Shown one piece after another: positions 12,301 to 21,100 of a stretch of DNA of 64,000 bases; the first letter of the stretch is position 1, and each line of letters opens with the position of its first letter. The notes beneath the pieces were generated by a model, which worked only from the letters and a program-made list of their open reading frames with translations, ran no database searches and had not been told where the DNA came from. The stretch spans positions 1 to 64,000 of IMG/VR virus record IMGVR_UViG_3300032213_001813. The stretch is one strand, 5' to 3'. This DNA is from a virus. Made by a program: the position numbers and the translations under genes.

Positions 12301-15300
12301 GTAGCCCAATTTGCATTAAATGCACAAAGTATAAACACATCATCATTCTTACTAAATTCAGGTAATCAAAGATTTAGTGGTAGTTTAGTAATAACTGGTA
12401 GTTTAGATATCACCGGTAGTATATATGTTGGCGAATTTTATACTTCTTCTCAATCTCAATTAGTTGTAACTTGGGACCCTGCTACAAAGTTATTACAAAC
12501 AAGAGATGTTCAACAAGCAGCAGGTACATCTGGTACTTCTGGTACTTCTGGTACTTCGGGTACGACTGGTTCGGGTGGTACTTCTGGTACAAGTGGTACA
12601 TCTGGTACGTCTGGAACATCTGGAACATCTGGAGTTGATGGTACATCTGGTTCAAGTGGTACATCTGGAACATCTGGGGTTGATGGTTCTTCTGGTTCAA
12701 GCGGTAGTAGTGGTTCTTCTGGTTCAAGCGGTAGTAGTGGTTCTTCTGGTACATCTGGAACAAGCGGTTCTTCTGGTTCTTCTGGTTCGTCTGGTTCAAC
12801 TGGAACTGATGGAACATCTGGAACTTCTGGAACATCTGGAACGTCTGGAACAAGCGGCACATCTGGTACTTCTGGAACAAGCGGAAGTGGTGGTACATCT
12901 GGAACAAGTGGAAGTAGTGGTAGTACGGGTAGTGCTGGTACATCTGGAACTTCTGGAACATCTGGAACTTCTGGTACAAGTGGTAGTTCTGGTAGTGGTG
13001 GAACATCTGGTACAAGCGGAACAAACGGAACTGCTGGTAGTGGTGGAACTTCGGGTACATCTGGTTCATCGGGAACTACTGGTTCAAGTGGAACATCTGG
13101 AACATCTGGAGTTGATGGTACATCTGGAACTTCTGGAACATCTGGAACATCAGGTTCATCTGGTTCAGCTGGTAGTGGTGGTTCAGCTGGTTCATCTGGA
13201 TTAGATGGAACATCTGGAACAAGCGGTATTGATGGAACTTCTGGAACATCTGGTACTTCTGGAACATCGGGAACTTCTGGTTCATCTGGTACAGCTGGTT
13301 TAGCTGGTTCATCTGGTTCGTCTGGAACATCTGGTACGTCTGGTACAAGCGGTAGTAGTGGTTCAACGGGTTCAAGTGGTACAACAGGTTCATCTGGTAC
13401 ATCTGGAACTTCTGGAACTTCTGGAACATCGGGTAGTAATGGAACTTCTGGTTCAAGTGGAACTTCTGGAACATCAGGAACATCCGGTACTTCTGGTACA
13501 AGCGGTACTTCTGGTACTTCTGGTTCGGATGGTACTTCTGGAACTTCTGGTTCAAGTGGAAGTAGTGGTACGACTGGTTCTGGTGGAACTTCTGGAACAA
13601 GCGGTACATCTGGTACATCTGGAACGGATGGAACTTCTGGTACATCCGGCACTTCTGGTTCGTCTGGTACAAGTGGTGTAGGAACGGATGGAACTTCTGG
13701 TACAAGTGGTACATCTGGTACATCTGGTACTAATGGAACATCTGGTACATCTGGTTCTTCTGGTACGGATGGTTCTGAAGGTACATCTGGTACAAGCGGT
13801 ACTTCTGGTACAAGTGGCACATCTGGTAGTAATGGAACATCTGGGACAAGTGGAAGCAATGGAACATCTGGAACTTCTGGTACAAGCGGAACTTCTGGTA
13901 CAAGCGGAACTTCTGGTACAAGCGGTAGTGATGGAACTTCTGGTACATCTGGATTAGATGGTACAAATGGTAGTGATGGAACTTCAGGAACTTCTGGTTC
14001 ATCTGGAACATCAGCTGAAGGTTCGTCTGGTACAAGCGGTACATCTGGAACAAGCGGAAGTAATGGAACTTCAGGAACTTCTGGTACAGGGGGTACATCT
14101 GGAACTTCTGGAACAAGCGGAGTTGGTACTGATGGAACTTCTGGAACAAGTGGTACAAGCGGTACATCTGGGACAAGTGGAAGTAATGGTACTTCTGGTA
14201 CAAGTGGTATTGATGGAACTTCTGGAACATCTGGTACATCTGGTAAAGATGGAACTTATTTTGGTTCATCTGGAACATCTGGTACATCAGGTGTAAGTGG
14301 TTCATCTGGTGCTAGTGGAAGTAGTGGATTTAGTGGAAGTAGTGGAGTGGCTGGTAAAGATGGTACATCTGGAACAAGCGGTGTAAACGGAACATTCTTT
14401 GGTTCTTCTGGTACGTCTGGTAGTGATGGTACATCTGGTACATCTGTAACGTCTGGTACTTCTGGAACATCTGGAACATCTGGAACATCAGGTAAAGATG
14501 GTACATACTTTGGAAGTAGTGGAACATCTGGAACGTCTGGTACAAGTGGTACATCTGGTTCAAGTGGTACATCTGGCACATCGGGAACATCTGGTTTAAA
14601 TGGTACATTCTTTGGAAGTAGTGGTTCATCTGGAACATCTGGAACATCAGGTACTTCTGGAACAAGCGGAAGTAGTGGAACATCTGGTACTTCTGGTATA
14701 GATGGTACATTTTTTGGTAGTAGTGGTTCTTCTGGTACATCTGGTACTTCTGGAACAAGTGGATTGGATGGTACATCTGGTTCAAGCGGTACATCTGGAA
14801 CTTCGGGTTTAGATGGCACTTTATTTGGAAGTAGTGGTTCATCTGGTACATCTGGAGCTGGTACTTCTGGTACTTCTGGAACAAGCGGAACTTCAGGAAC
14901 TTCGGGACTAAATGGAACTTTCTTTGGTTCATCTGGTACTTCTGGTGTTGATGGTACTATGGGTACGTCTGGTACATCTGGTATTGGTACATCTGGTTCA
15001 AGTGGAACATCTGGTACATCTGGATTAGATGGAACTTTCTTTGGAAGTAGCGGAACTTCGGGAACATCTGGTACGTCTGGAACATCTGGATTTGGCTCTA
15101 ATGGTACTAGTGGAACATCTGGTACATCTGGTACATCTGGTTTAAATGGTACATTCTTTGGAAGTAGTGGTACATCTGGAACATCAGGTTCTTCTGGTTC
15201 ATCTGGTTCAACTGGTACGGATGGTACATCTGGTACATCTGGTACATCTGGTAAAGATGGAACTTATTTTGGTTCATCTGGAACTTCTGGAACTTCTGGT

Positions 15301-16047
15301 AGTGATGGAACTTCTGGTACGTCTGGACAAGGTACAAATGGTACTTCTGGAACTTCTGGTACGTCTGGATTAGATGGTACAAACTTTGGTTCATCTGGTA
15401 CGTCTGGTACTTCTGGTACGTCTGGAGCTGGTACTTCTGGTTCATCTGGTTTGAGTGGTTTCTTAACATTGACAGGAACTACTAATAATGGTGTTATTAC
15501 ATTAGATGGAATTTCACCAAATGGAAATGTTGAGAGTAATTTAACTTTTGATGGAAGTACATTGACGGTAACTGGTAAAATTCAAGCAACTGGACCTGTA
15601 TCAGCATCTGCATTCAATGTTTATACTGGTGGAACTCCTAATTTGACTTCACCAACATCATTAAACATAGTTGCAACTACGGGTGTTAATCTATCGACAA
15701 GTTTAACAACAACTGGATTTACAACATCAACAACTTTTAGAGAAACATATTCTGATTTAGGTAGTGGGGCTGGTGCATCGATTGATTTATCAACTGCAAA
15801 CAACTTTAAAAGAACTTTCACTGGAAATGGTTCAATATCAATCTCAAATGCACCTGCTGGAAAAGCATTTGGATTTACATTATTAACAGTAAACGCAGGG
15901 GCACATTCATTAGCTTGGAGTGGTGTAAATTGGGTAGGTGGTACACCTCCAATTCTAACTTCATCTGGTGAAGATATATTAGTATTTTACACATTCGATG
16001 GTGGCACATCTTATTATGGATTTGTGACCGGATTAGACATGAATTAA
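6370..16047 (+). CDS. Giant collagen-like tail fibre with cupredoxin-like domains
   Basis: 3225 residues. Residues 1-870 and 985-1700 are built from repeats such as SGSFSGSF, IASGSVTASVSPN and FSGSGAGLFDIP. Two plastocyanin-like domains lie at about 876-982 and 1196-1303; each has a GHPFW His and a C-x2-H-x2-M cluster (NCEFHASMAG, NCQNHLAMAG), suggesting a type 1-like metal site. Residues 2052-3029 are almost uninterrupted Gly-X-Y triplets, mainly GTS and GSS. The C-terminal 195 residues form a non-repeated, probably receptor-binding or trimerising domain. The cassette YISSSIIYSSGSN...FGD is shared with the fibre at 18133. Similar cupredoxin-like fibre domains occur in marine T4-like phages (from memory). 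Role inferred: long fibre contacting the host. The start follows two TATTTATA motifs. Confidence 0.8.
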   Translation: MAISNLLSGRVRLKGPKNVTSDRYEFVDLSQVEPNFGVPSFSASLVTNPAILVTDSDGNRGFAQKIVLSEITSSFKGIADLSGSFSGSFIGKFSGDGSQLVNVPAVVAPRIASGSATASISPNLGLQINVDTTIAGNLYVSKSIYAESLIVTYISSSIIYSSGSNIFGDNSSDNQQLTGSVGIRDVLTVNSATGSFTGSFKGSANLTGSFTGSFSGSFSGDGSGLVNIPALTSTLIGSGSTTASIAPNTGLVVNTFSTFQFPVSASMFTGSGRGLFDIPESSLAFQINRIASGSVTASIAPNTGLFVNTTVSASAFTGSGEGLFNIPLSAFSAEVYRIASGSVTASVSPNRGFLVEAIASGSTFSGSIAVSGSITIPTGSGFFSGSGAGLTNIPRSALTPDALLTTQLATGSITASVTPETGFLVISIASGSTFSGSVTTVGNITIPTGSGFFSGSGKGLSDIPRSALTQDALLTNEIKSGSVTASVAPNTGFVVNSAQSGSTFIGNVVVSGSVSASFFIGDGSQLLNIPALTATLISSGSVTASVSPNTGFVVTSLESGSRFIGNVVVSGSVSSSFFIGDGSQLFNIPALTATLIASGSVTASVSPNKGFVVTSIASGSIFSGSLFVSGNIVIPTGSGTFSGSGAGLFDIPESALSFKINRIASGSATASISPDRGFSVNTFANFEFPVSASMFTGSGAGLFDLPLSALSQEVFRIASGSVTASALPDRGFVVESVQRGSQISGSVNISGSVTINSSSFFIGDGRFLSNITLANLAIDSTKIFSGSATASISPVEGFNVNVPAFFTNTISASIFSGSGKGLFDIPQSALATEAYRVASGSVTASANPLTGFGINAITTISGSLIVSSSGWELPTSSLNTVFNVVNNGSGEYVFTGAASGSNPTLVLYQNVPYTFNIAATGHPFWIKTTKTTTSLNAYNTGVVGNGAANATITFTPPTGSPNILYYNCEFHASMAGTIIIKEKYQIEPTIKFIGDTIVSGNLYVPSSSYFVGDGRYLSNITLANLAIDSTKIFSGSATASISPVEGFVVNTFSTFQFPVSASMFTGSGKGLFDIPQSALASEVFRIVSGSVTASVAPDKGFLVDSIASGSKFSGSISVSGSVIIPIGGGFFSGSGAGLTNIPRSALTEDALLSNLIASGSATASISPNKGLVVNTFTTISGSFVVSSSARPTPLDELPNTFNVINDGNIAYWFSGAASGSNVNLTVVRGGYYIFNINAIGHPFWINTASAVGNSNGYNAYATNNGASFGTPITLNVPLDAPNTLYYNCQNHLAMAGTINVVDAIYIPSEIKLVGDTRVIGVVTASVFSGSGAGLFNIPRSALTPDALVATLIASGSVTASVDPAYGFKVISRDYSGSQSHNYGIILSGSTIVSGSVNAFTFIGDGSQLQNVVAAASPKIASGSVTASVAPNTGFLVTSIVSGSTFSGSVVVSGSVRAITYFGDGSQLTGVVAEISGDASRIASGSATASISPNGGLISNVPLTIQRNTNFSSSLVVSGSTLLSGSISASLYRGDGGGLFNIPAEALTNLQLDKIQSGSGIAVIDPQKLNVNVTVTASYFAGDGGGLFNIPPEALQDLELDRIQSGSAQAIISPNKGLQVNTDVSITGSLHTTGSMIVSGGNFIAKSGSTFIGDGSGLTNITIANLSFETNILKSGSYTASISPDKGFVVNTSASIYGRTYSDFITTPELTASFAFSPHWSGSFNGIYRFNGAGIIASAEYNTLRYDTARGYYIPQPELSLTETVAFSNASSVTIVHGLDIRYPMVQVYGTGSQDEMILPASILAIDNNTVQVTFSGLTSGHIVIGSGGSLINGTIQADRVIGTVLSSSHAVNANFATIAGSVLGLNTASLEALVSASANAGQFVLNSQTASMTVLSASFARTASYALFAQNASNVDTAAFVQSAQTASMLVGTASLAVSASYALTASHVLGGVLSAEGFVTNAQTASMTVFSSSFASVAQFALNAQSINTSSFLLNSGNQRFSGSLVITGSLDITGSIYVGEFYTSSQSQLVVTWDPATKLLQTRDVQQAAGTSGTSGTSGTSGTTGSGGTSGTSGTSGTSGTSGTSGVDGTSGSSGTSGTSGVDGSSGSSGSSGSSGSSGSSGSSGTSGTSGSSGSSGSSGSTGTDGTSGTSGTSGTSGTSGTSGTSGTSGSGGTSGTSGSSGSTGSAGTSGTSGTSGTSGTSGSSGSGGTSGTSGTNGTAGSGGTSGTSGSSGTTGSSGTSGTSGVDGTSGTSGTSGTSGSSGSAGSGGSAGSSGLDGTSGTSGIDGTSGTSGTSGTSGTSGSSGTAGLAGSSGSSGTSGTSGTSGSSGSTGSSGTTGSSGTSGTSGTSGTSGSNGTSGSSGTSGTSGTSGTSGTSGTSGTSGSDGTSGTSGSSGSSGTTGSGGTSGTSGTSGTSGTDGTSGTSGTSGSSGTSGVGTDGTSGTSGTSGTSGTNGTSGTSGSSGTDGSEGTSGTSGTSGTSGTSGSNGTSGTSGSNGTSGTSGTSGTSGTSGTSGTSGSDGTSGTSGLDGTNGSDGTSGTSGSSGTSAEGSSGTSGTSGTSGSNGTSGTSGTGGTSGTSGTSGVGTDGTSGTSGTSGTSGTSGSNGTSGTSGIDGTSGTSGTSGKDGTYFGSSGTSGTSGVSGSSGASGSSGFSGSSGVAGKDGTSGTSGVNGTFFGSSGTSGSDGTSGTSVTSGTSGTSGTSGTSGKDGTYFGSSGTSGTSGTSGTSGSSGTSGTSGTSGLNGTFFGSSGSSGTSGTSGTSGTSGSSGTSGTSGIDGTFFGSSGSSGTSGTSGTSGLDGTSGSSGTSGTSGLDGTLFGSSGSSGTSGAGTSGTSGTSGTSGTSGLNGTFFGSSGTSGVDGTMGTSGTSGIGTSGSSGTSGTSGLDGTFFGSSGTSGTSGTSGTSGFGSNGTSGTSGTSGTSGLNGTFFGSSGTSGTSGSSGSSGSTGTDGTSGTSGTSGKDGTYFGSSGTSGTSGSDGTSGTSGQGTNGTSGTSGTSGLDGTNFGSSGTSGTSGTSGAGTSGSSGLSGFLTLTGTTNNGVITLDGISPNGNVESNLTFDGSTLTVTGKIQATGPVSASAFNVYTGGTPNLTSPTSLNIVATTGVNLSTSLTTTGFTTSTTFRETYSDLGSGAGASIDLSTANNFKRTFTGNGSISISNAPAGKAFGFTLLTVNAGAHSLAWSGVNWVGGTPPILTSSGEDILVFYTFDGGTSYYGFVTGLDMN
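12523..15459 (+). repeat. Collagen-like Gly-X-Y coding repeat in giant fibre
   Basis: About 2.9 kb of 9-base-phased repeat of the GGT-ACA-TCT-GGA type, encoding some 978 residues of GTS/GSS triplets without proline. From about 14246 onward a different unit, (K/L/I/V)(D/N)GT(Y/F)FGSSG, recurs 11 times at roughly 100-140-base intervals (near 14246, 14388, 14496, 14600, 14700, 14811, 14910, 15030, 15144, 15252 and 15372), giving a period near 36 residues. The minus strand shows long Pro-Val-rich open frames here; they are by-products of the repeat. Confidence 0.9.
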
Positions 16048-16052
16048 GAGTT

Positions 16053-16955
16053 ATGGGAATATTTAGAAGATTAACATCATCAGGGGCTGGAAGTGAATTG
16101 TTTCCATTTAAGGTTACAATAACAACTACAACTGCTAACAGAGCATTTAGATTACCTATTTTTGATTATGAGGGATTGACTCCTAGTTTTGTTGTGGATT
16201 GGGGAGATAGTAGTAGTGATGTCATAACTTCATCTTCGGATGCAGCATTAACACATAATTATGTATCCATAGGTTCATATACAATAAGTATAAGTGGGTT
16301 TATGCCCGCATTTACTGTAAATAATAGTGTATCTAATCGTAGTTTATACACTGCTATTGTACAATTTGGTATAAATGGATTAAGAAGATTAAACTTTCAA
16401 GGATGTAATCTTTTAACATCAATTCCATCATCCGCATCTTTATCGGCAGTTGGTGGGTATGATGGTTTGGATGAAATAATTGATTGGACGGCATTCATGT
16501 CAAGAACTGGATTAACAACAATCCCATCGGATATGTTTAATTATTCTCCAAATTCACAATTAATCAATTCAGCATTTTCATTTACACCAATAACTTCAGT
16601 TCCTTCTGGTTTGTTTAATAACATACCATTGGCAGTTGATTTTACATCTACATTTTATGGATGTACATCATTAACAACTGTACCTTTGACTTTATTTGAT
16701 TTATGTCCCGATGTAGTAAACTTTTCGCAAACATTTAGACAATGTGCGGCAATAACATCTGGTGTAATTCAATTTACCTTTAATACTTCGGTTTCAACTT
16801 TTCAAAATGTGTATTATATGAGTTCAACTACAAATAGTATTAGTGGAACTGCTCCTACAATTTGGTTAAGAACACCAACACCTTTTGGAACTGGTGCATT
16901 TAGGAATTGTACTGGATTAACTAACTTTGCATCAATACCATCAACTTTCAAATAA
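16053..16955 (+). CDS. Adhesin with PKD-like and BspA-like leucine-rich segments
   Basis: 300 residues, starting 5 bases after the giant fibre gene. Residues about 35-90 resemble a PKD-type beta sandwich (VVDWGDSSS followed by HNYVSIGSYTISISG). The rest has repeats ending in GC.sLttVP..LF and tF..C, typical of the BspA/DUF285 leucine-rich surface repeats of Bacteroidota and Firmicutes. Both modules are extracellular recognition folds, so this is probably a fibre-tip adhesin or fibre-associated binding protein. The BspA-like sequence is consistent with exchange with a Bacteroidota host. Fold assignment is by motif only. Confidence 0.6.
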   Translation: MGIFRRLTSSGAGSELFPFKVTITTTTANRAFRLPIFDYEGLTPSFVVDWGDSSSDVITSSSDAALTHNYVSIGSYTISISGFMPAFTVNNSVSNRSLYTAIVQFGINGLRRLNFQGCNLLTSIPSSASLSAVGGYDGLDEIIDWTAFMSRTGLTTIPSDMFNYSPNSQLINSAFSFTPITSVPSGLFNNIPLAVDFTSTFYGCTSLTTVPLTLFDLCPDVVNFSQTFRQCAAITSGVIQFTFNTSVSTFQNVYYMSSTTNSISGTAPTIWLRTPTPFGTGAFRNCTGLTNFASIPSTFK

Positions 16956-16956
16956 T

Positions 16957-17400
16957 ATGTATTTAAGAATAATAGATAATGAAATAACATACCCATACTC
17001 TTTAAAACAATTTAGAGTGGATAATAAGACTTATACATTTCCGTTAAACATACCAACTGAAATATTAAGTGATTTTGGTGTATTTGAGGTCACACAAACC
17101 CAAAAACCAAACGATTATACTAAAAACATATCCGAAGGAACTCCAACTTTAACGAATGGTGTATATTACCAAAACTGGGTTCAGATAGATGCTTCTAATT
17201 CTGAAAAAGAATTAAGATTAGCAATAAAATGGAGTGAAATTAGAGAATTAAGAAATCAGTTATTATCAGAATGTGATTGGACACAATTAGGGGATGTTTC
17301 TGAAAGTATTAGGACTTCCTACCAATCATATAGACAAGACTTGAGAGATATTTCATCTCAATCAGACCCTTTCAGTATAGTTTGGCCGGAGAAACCATAA
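16957..17400 (+). CDS. Probable tail fibre assembly chaperone
   Basis: 147 residues from the ATG at 16957, one base after the previous stop; an upstream in-frame ATG at 16927 would overlap the adhesin and is less likely. The C-terminal third (RNQLLSECDWTQLGDV, then SYRQDLRDISSQ and IVWPEKP) matches the pattern of phage fibre-assembly chaperones: a leucine-rich helix, a DWTQ motif, YRQ-LRDI and a terminal WP-x-P. Its place between fibre genes supports this. It would help fold or trimerise a neighbouring fibre and may not stay in the virion. Confidence 0.6.
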   Translation: MYLRIIDNEITYPYSLKQFRVDNKTYTFPLNIPTEILSDFGVFEVTQTQKPNDYTKNISEGTPTLTNGVYYQNWVQIDASNSEKELRLAIKWSEIRELRNQLLSECDWTQLGDVSESIRTSYQSYRQDLRDISSQSDPFSIVWPEKP

Positions 17401-17415
17401 AAGATAGATAACTTA

Positions 17416-17423
17416 TATTTATA
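17416..17423 (+). promoter_or_regulatory. Putative late-promoter motif TATTTATA
   Basis: The octamer ends 23 bases before the ATG at 17447 in a 46-base gap between genes. Spacing matches the other copies. Function inferred. Confidence 0.45.
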
Positions 17424-17446
17424 TCTATAACATTACAAACTATTAA

Positions 17447-17776
17447 ATGAAAATACAAAGTCCTATATTTTCGGGTTCGATAATTCAATCGGCAAATGCC
17501 TACGCAAATTTAAGTGGTTCATTCACTGGGTCTTTTACTGGTTCATTTAAAGGTGAAATTGAAGTAGCTGCAGCAACTTTTGAAAATTTAGTAGTAACAA
17601 GAACTTTAACTCTTGGAACTTTTTCAAATGATAGACAGAGAATTACTGGTTCTGTGTTTATAAGTGGTTCTGAAAGAGTACAAGGAAGTGTAAATGTAGT
17701 TGATGGAGGACAATTTCAAGTAGATGGTGTAAATGTATTAGATACCGCATTAGCTTTTGCTATTGCATTAGGATAA
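17447..17776 (+). CDS. Small fibre-like structural protein
   Basis: 109 residues with the same low-complexity beta motifs as the giant fibres: SGSFTGSFTGSFKGE near residues 23-38 and ITGSVFISGSERVQGSVNV near 65-84. It looks like a stand-alone version of the N-terminal shaft modules of the two giant fibres, so it may be a short fibre or a connector. It probably forms a unit with the next two genes (gap of 6 bases, then 17). No catalytic motif. Confidence 0.5.
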   Translation: MKIQSPIFSGSIIQSANAYANLSGSFTGSFTGSFKGEIEVAAATFENLVVTRTLTLGTFSNDRQRITGSVFISGSERVQGSVNVVDGGQFQVDGVNVLDTALAFAIALG

Positions 17777-17782
17777 AAAAAG

Positions 17783-18115
17783 ATGGCAAACATATTTAAA
17801 AATAGTATAACTGGTTCAATAGGTTCAACGGGAGTTGGAGTCTACACTGTACCATCGGCAACTACAACAACGGTAATTGGTGTAAATGTGGCTAATGTGG
17901 CTTCACAAAACATATCAGTTAGTGTAATGTTGAGAGATACTTCGGCAAATAAAGCAGTATTTTTAGTAAAAGATGCTTTAATTGTACAAGGTGGTTCAAC
18001 AGTATTAGTTGGTGGGGAGCAAAAAGTGGTAATGGAAGCAAGTGATTTACTTTCGGTAACATCATCATTGGCTAATTCAGCAGATGTGATTGTTTCAATA
18101 TTAGAATTAACATAA
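17783..18115 (+). CDS. Small virion protein, unknown
   Basis: 110 residues, mostly beta-strand in pattern (TTTTVIGVNVANVASQNI, then SVSVMLRDTS and ADVIVSILELT). It lacks the Gly-Ser repeats of its neighbours. Small all-beta proteins of this kind sit beside fibre genes in marine T4-like phages, but I do not recognise a named family. It lies between a short fibre-like gene and a giant fibre, so a structural role is inferred. Confidence 0.45.
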   Translation: MANIFKNSITGSIGSTGVGVYTVPSATTTTVIGVNVANVASQNISVSVMLRDTSANKAVFLVKDALIVQGGSTVLVGGEQKVVMEASDLLSVTSSLANSADVIVSILELT

Positions 18116-18132
18116 AATAAAAATATAATTGA

Positions 18133-21100
18133 ATGGAGTTCAACGGTAAAAGTCCTAATGGGTTAAATCAGTTAAGTGCAAGTTTAGTATCACTTTTTGT
18201 AAGTGGTGGAGCTGTAATTAATGTATCACCCCAATCGGTAAATGTTTTAACAGATATTACAGCATCTGGGGTTCAAACTTCGGAAATAAATCCATCTGTT
18301 GGTGGAACGTTATCCATTCAAGGAAATACAAAAATAACAGGTTCATTATTAGTATCATCATCAATTTCCGCATCTTCAGTAGTTGCAAATACTTTAGTTG
18401 GTGATGGTAGTGGAATAACAAATATACCAGCATCATCAATTGGTGATATTGATAGAATTAAATCAGGTTCAGTACAAACAATAATCTCACCAAACAAAGG
18501 GTTAGAAGTACAAACATCATTGACAGTAAAAGACTTTTTAGTTGTAACTGGTAGTGGTATTTTTAGAGGAGATTTGAGTGTAGCTGGTACAATTAATACA
18601 ACTGAATTAAAAGCAACTTATATATCTGCTTCAATTATTTTCGCAAGTGGAAGTAACAAATTTGGTGATAATGTAGTTGATAAGCATGAATTTACTGGAA
18701 GTGTTGGTATTAGTGGTTCAATATTTGTAACCGGAAATACAATTGCAACTGATATTACTACCGATGAGGTATTAGTATTAAACACAACCACAGGTAGAAT
18801 TGGTAGAAAGTTTGCAGCTGCATCTTCTGGTACTTCTGGAACAAGCGGTACATCTGGTACAACTGGTTCAAGCGGTACAACTGGTTCAAGCGGTACAACT
18901 GGTTCTGAAGGTACTTCTGGAACAAGTGGTACATCTGGTAGTGGGGGAACATCTGGTACTTCTGGTAGTGGGGGAACATCTGGTACTTCTGGAACAAGCG
19001 GTACATCTGGTACGTCTGGTTCTTCGGGAACAACTGGTTCTTCTGGTTCTTCTGGAACATCAGCAACAAGCGGTACATCTGGTTCGTCTGGAACAAGTGG
19101 AAGTGGTGGAACATCTGGAACAAGTGGAAGTGGTGGTTCTTCAGGTACTTCTGGTTCAAGCGGAAGTAGTGGTTCATCAGGTACAACTGGTTCATCAGGT
19201 ACAACTGGTTCATCAGGTACAACTGGTTCATCGGGTACAACGGGTTCATCGGGCACAACGGGTTCAAGTGGTATTTCTGGAACAAGTGGAACAAGTGGAA
19301 CATCAGGTACATCTGGAACTTCTGGAACAAGTGGTATAACTGGAGCTGGTGGTTCATCTGGTTCATCGGGTTCATCTGGAAGTAGTGGTAGTGGGGGAAC
19401 AACAGGTTCATCTGGTACATCTGGAAGTGGTGGTAGTGGTGGAACATCTGGAACATCAGGTACTTCTGGTTCAAGTGGTATAACTGGTGCCGGTGGTGGA
19501 GCTGGTACTGCTGGTAGTGGTGGTACATCTGGTTCATCTGGAACAAGCGGTACATCTGGAACAAGTGGTACATCGGGAACTTCTGGTGTAAGTGGTAGTA
19601 GTGGAACATCAGGTACATCTGGTTCAAGCGGAACAATGGGAACTGCTGGTAGTGGTGGTACATCTGGAACATCGGGTACTTCTGGTACAAGCGGTACTTC
19701 TGGTAGTTATGGTACATCTGGAACAAGTGGTAGTAGTGGAACTTCAGGAACAAGCGGTACTTCTGGTACTTCTGGTTCGGCTGGTGCAACTGGTTCTTCT
19801 GGTTCAGCTGGTACATCGGGAACTTCTGGAACATCTGGAGCATTATCTATTACTGGGACAACTGATAATGGTGTAATTACTCTTAATGGTTCATCTCCAA
19901 ACGTAACTGCGGAAGCTAATCTTACATTTGATGGTACTACATTAACGGTAACTGGAAACGAAACCCTTAGTGGTAACTTAACTGTTGGTGGTACAATCAG
20001 AGCACAACAAATATTTGTACAATACATTTCCGCATCTTTAATTTACGCATCTGGTTCAAACAAATTTGGTGATGCAACAAATGATAAGCAAGAATTTAGT
20101 GGAAGTGTTGATATTAGAGATTCATTAGCAATTCCAGCATTCGCAACAAACCCTGTTGGAACAAAAGCTGGACAAATATATTACAACACAGGTGATACAA
20201 ACATATATCGATACAATGGTACAACTTGGTTAGCAGCAGCTGGTACTTCTGGTTCTGGTGGTACTTCTGGTACTTCGGGTACAAGCGGTAGTAGTGGAAG
20301 TAGTGGTACTTCAGGTACAAGCGGAACATCTGGTACTTCTGGAACTTCTGGTGTAAGTGGTTCTGCTGGAAGTAGTGGTACTTCAGGTACAAGCGGAACT
20401 TCTGGAACATCTGGTACTTCTGGAACAAGCGGAACATCTGGTACTTCTGGAACAAGCGGTACTTCTGGTACTTCTGGTTCAAGCGGTACAATGGGAACGG
20501 CTGGTAGTGGTGGTTCATCTGGAAGTAGTGGTTCATCTGGAAGTAGTGGTTCATCTGGAAGTAGTGGTTCATCTGGAAGTAGTGGTGGAGCTGGCGTACC
20601 TGGTTCTCCCGGTACGCCGGGTGCATCTGGTTCATCGGGTTCTTCTGGAACTTCTGGAACTTCTGGAACAAGCGGTACAAGCGGAAGTAGTGGTTCATCT
20701 GGTAGTAGTGGTACATCTGGAACTTCTGGAACAAGCGGAACATCTGGAACGTCTGGTACATCGGGAACTTCTGGAACATCTGGTACATCGGGAACATCTG
20801 GTTCTTCTGGTTCATCTGGAACTTCAGGAGCAAATGCTGGTATTACCTCATTTACAAACCCTGCTGATAATAGAGTATTAACTGCGGTAAGTGCAAATAC
20901 AATTAATGCAGAAGCTAATTTAACATTTGATGGTAGTACATTGCTTGTTTCTGGAGATGTAACCGCAACCGCATATTATAACGCACAAGCAAGTAGTGGA
21001 TATAGATTAAGAAACGCAGGAAATACTGCAAACGTTGGTGGATTTACTCGTAGAGGATTATGGGAAGGTAATGCAAATTATGACCCAAGTTTGTGGGCTG

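Noticed and set aside
12510-13859. Long minus-strand Pro-Val-rich open frame of 449 residues
   Set aside because: It is the antisense reading of the GGT-ACA-TCT repeat, which lacks stops in several frames; similar frames occur opposite every collagen-like block.
12523-15459. Regular repeats that might suggest a CRISPR array
   Set aside because: The period is 9 bases in a single long coding frame, with no spacer-like unique segments.
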